Below, piece by piece: positions 62,383 through 64,000 of a DNA stretch of 64,000 nucleotides. The first letter of the stretch is position 1, and every line of letters begins with the position of its first letter. The translations under genes were made by a program, and so were the position numbers. The notes below the pieces were generated by a model that was not told the origin of the DNA, searched no databases, and was given only the letters and a program-made list of their open reading frames with translations. Origin of the DNA: JAUUZQ01 sp964538375 (GTDB taxonomy: Bacteria; Bacteroidota; Bacteroidia; Bacteroidales; GCA-2748055); NCBI GenBank assembly GCA_964538375.1, contig CAZIFQ010000002.1, forward strand, positions 1 to 64,000. Reading direction: 5' to 3'.

Positions 62383-64000
62383 CTATTGCTTTGATTTATA
62401 AGACTCAATAATAGAATTCAACATCTTTTCTGTTTCAGAAGCACCTTCTCCAAGAACAAAGCCAATTTGCTGCACCAGGCTAAGGTTTTTGTCCACAACC
62501 TCAGTAAGTCGCTTGACAACCTCTTCTTTCTGCACCTCAGGAGATGAAAGGTCCCTTATGACTGCTCCAACGATTTTGTCTTTCCTTATTACAAATACAG
62601 ACAAGCTGTATTGCGATTCATTAAAAATGATATCCCGATTTGTAATATTTTCATTGTTAGCGAGAACATAAGTAAATAGGTTATAGATGTTGTACGGTAA
62701 GAACTTTTTCAGATCCGCACCTGCCAAACCGGGAATTACCTCGTTGATCTCCAGCGCATCTTCACCAAGTAACTGAATAAAACTCTGATTGGCCTGGTGA
62801 ATTTTCAGGGTTTCATCGAGAATCACTACACCCGATGGCAATTTCTGCAGCATCGTTCTCGTAATCTCAGATGCTTCCCTTGCTGCCTGTTTCTCCCGTT
62901 GTGCTATTTGTTCTGATTCTTTCAGGGCCTCTTTCGCCTGTGCAAGTTTCTCATTGCTGATTTTCAGCGATTGGATATGATCCTTCCTGCTTCGGGCGGC
63001 ATAAGAGGTACACATCTCTGCTACAGCTAGACCTTGTGCAATGGCTACAGCAAAATCATTGCATGAAGGATATCCGCAGGCACCACAACCTCTTTCAGCA
63101 GTTTCAGAATTGTTTAGCTCATCAAGTATTTGTTTCACCTTCTGTTCTGAGGGATCAGGCAGTCTCTGATCATCGTTTCGAAATTTCCTGCTGAGATCGA
63201 TGTCAGCATATTCCTGTAGTACTTCCTGGTGCTCCAAATCGTTATAAGTTGAAGATCTTTTATTAAGATACTTTACCAATTGACTTCTGCGTAGAAATTT
63301 TTTTCCACCCGGCGAAGTACCCCTTCCCATGATAAATTCCTTGTAGAAAATATTGAAGTGTGATTTGATCTCCGTGATATTCTCCTCGAATTCAACAATG
63401 GCGTCAAATATTAGGTCGCCTTCAACAGTAATAACTTTCGAGCTTAAGATGTGCTGATCAATTTCGGCCGCTTCAAGTATTCCACTTGACAAGGGAAATA
63501 GTGATCCACTGTAAGCAATTGGATCGTCAAACTCGCTGTATTCCAGGTTCTTTTCATCGATCTTGAATTCTTTGAATAACTCCCTGAGTTCAATAAATGT
63601 CAAAACTACATCGATAGGTTCTTCAGCTGACAAACGGACCGCTTCTTCTTTACTTGCGATAAGAGGAGTTATATATACCAGTTTGACATCCTTGCCATGC
63701 TGTTTTCTCACAACCTTCGCTGTGGCAATACATGGAGGCATTATTGGGGCAAGATTTTTAATTAATCCCGGCTTATATTTCTCAATATACATCACTGATA
63801 CCGGACAGTTTGTGAAAAGATAATATTTCCCTTTGCTATTGTCTATCAGGTCCTTATACTGATTGGCCACCAATTCAACACCAAAGGCAACTTCCTGGAT
63901 GATACTGAATCCAAGTTTCCTGAGCATGCTTACAAACTTCCTGTAATCAGTGATATCCGGGAACTCTCCTGCAATAGACGGATCTACAATAGCAGCAATC
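62383..64000 (-). CDS. hsfB: HsfB-type [FeFe]-hydrogenase-like sensor, 5' end outside the window
   Basis: The frame runs past 64000 without a start (the first visible codons give AAIVDPSIAGEFPDITDY), so 539 C-terminal codons are seen. An ATG at 63927 is internal. The hydrogenase-like domain has FTNCPVSVMYIEKYKPGLIK and MPPCIATAKVVRK at the L1 and L2 positions. At L3, where sensory hydrogenases have CEGCIMGPG, it has KEFIMGRG without cysteines. An Fe-S domain follows (GCGACGYPSCNDFAVAIAQG...C, four Cys), then a coiled coil and a PAS domain (LPSGVVILDETLKIHQANQS). Most likely a sensor that signals through the adjacent SpoIIE phosphatase rather than a hydrogen-evolving enzyme. Confidence 0.8.
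   Translation of the reverse strand, partial: IAAIVDPSIAGEFPDITDYRKFVSMLRKLGFSIIQEVAFGVELVANQYKDLIDNSKGKYYLFTNCPVSVMYIEKYKPGLIKNLAPIMPPCIATAKVVRKQHGKDVKLVYITPLIASKEEAVRLSAEEPIDVVLTFIELRELFKEFKIDEKNLEYSEFDDPIAYSGSLFPLSSGILEAAEIDQHILSSKVITVEGDLIFDAIVEFEENITEIKSHFNIFYKEFIMGRGTSPGGKKFLRRSQLVKYLNKRSSTYNDLEHQEVLQEYADIDLSRKFRNDDQRLPDPSEQKVKQILDELNNSETAERGCGACGYPSCNDFAVAIAQGLAVAEMCTSYAARSRKDHIQSLKISNEKLAQAKEALKESEQIAQREKQAAREASEITRTMLQKLPSGVVILDETLKIHQANQSFIQLLGEDALEINEVIPGLAGADLKKFLPYNIYNLFTYVLANNENITNRDIIFNESQYSLSVFVIRKDKIVGAVIRDLSSPEVQKEEVVKRLTEVVDKNLSLVQQIGFVLGEGASETEKMLNSIIESYKSKQ

Noticed and set aside
63925..63927. ATG as start of the hydrogenase-like gene
   Set aside because: The frame stays open to the window end with family-typical sequence (VDPSIAGEFPD), so this Met is internal.

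Overview
The window looks like a chromosomal segment from a member of the Bacteroidota (Bacteroidetes), most likely an anaerobic or microaerobic Bacteroidia/Bacteroidales-type organism that has the type IX secretion system. The signs are TAnnTTTG-type -7 promoter elements without clear Shine-Dalgarno sites, a FecI-FecR-TonB receptor-DUF4249 cassette, HHH/beta-barrel proteins, T9SS C-terminal sorting domains and a short adenylate kinase. A flavodiiron protein and a hydrogenase-like sensor with its SpoIIE partner suggest life with little oxygen. I see no rRNA, CRISPR array, prophage or insertion sequence; one tRNA is present.

Layout. 1-1300: a degraded winged-helix relic, an NTF2-like lipoprotein and tRNA-Thr(CGT). 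1350-13616: housekeeping genes (lysS, recJ, purE, hpt, adk, obg, lplA, aroK) with a PAP2 phosphatase, a helix-hairpin-helix/barrel protein and an outer-membrane barrel; the spacers carry several families of short structured repeats. 13709-20143: parC-parE (topoisomerase IV), a Rossmann-fold protein and a PlsC acyltransferase. 20201-26878: an ECF sigma / anti-sigma / FecA-type TonB receptor / DUF4249 lipoprotein cassette and another lipoprotein. 26949-27767: a queuosine-precursor transporter.

28043-44679 is the most unusual region: six tightly spaced plus-strand genes that run from the cytoplasm to the cell surface. They encode a nucleotide-translocase-like membrane protein fused to HEAT repeats, a membrane sensor with a SpoIIE-type PP2C phosphatase, an nSTAND1 NTPase with a transmembrane segment and WD40 repeats, an outer-membrane barrel, a repeat lipoprotein, and a 2040-residue T9SS-secreted protein with at least two unnamed tandem repeat modules. 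I propose this as a candidate undescribed trans-envelope signalling or surface-display system; the coupling is inferred from gene order.

44681-58229: a flavodiiron protein, a small Cys/Lys-repeat exported peptide, the rsfS-ftsH-DUF2007-cdsA-psd operon divergent from birA, pyrE with an SRPBCC gene divergent from a Nudix gene, coaD with a thioredoxin-fold protein of atypical active site, an SLC12-like transporter and an orphan LytTR response regulator. 58301-64000: an orphan T9SS sorting-domain fragment, lon, and a SpoIIE phosphatase next to the downstream part of a HsfB-type [FeFe]-hydrogenase-like sensor that runs off the window. That sensor seems to have lost H-cluster cysteines.
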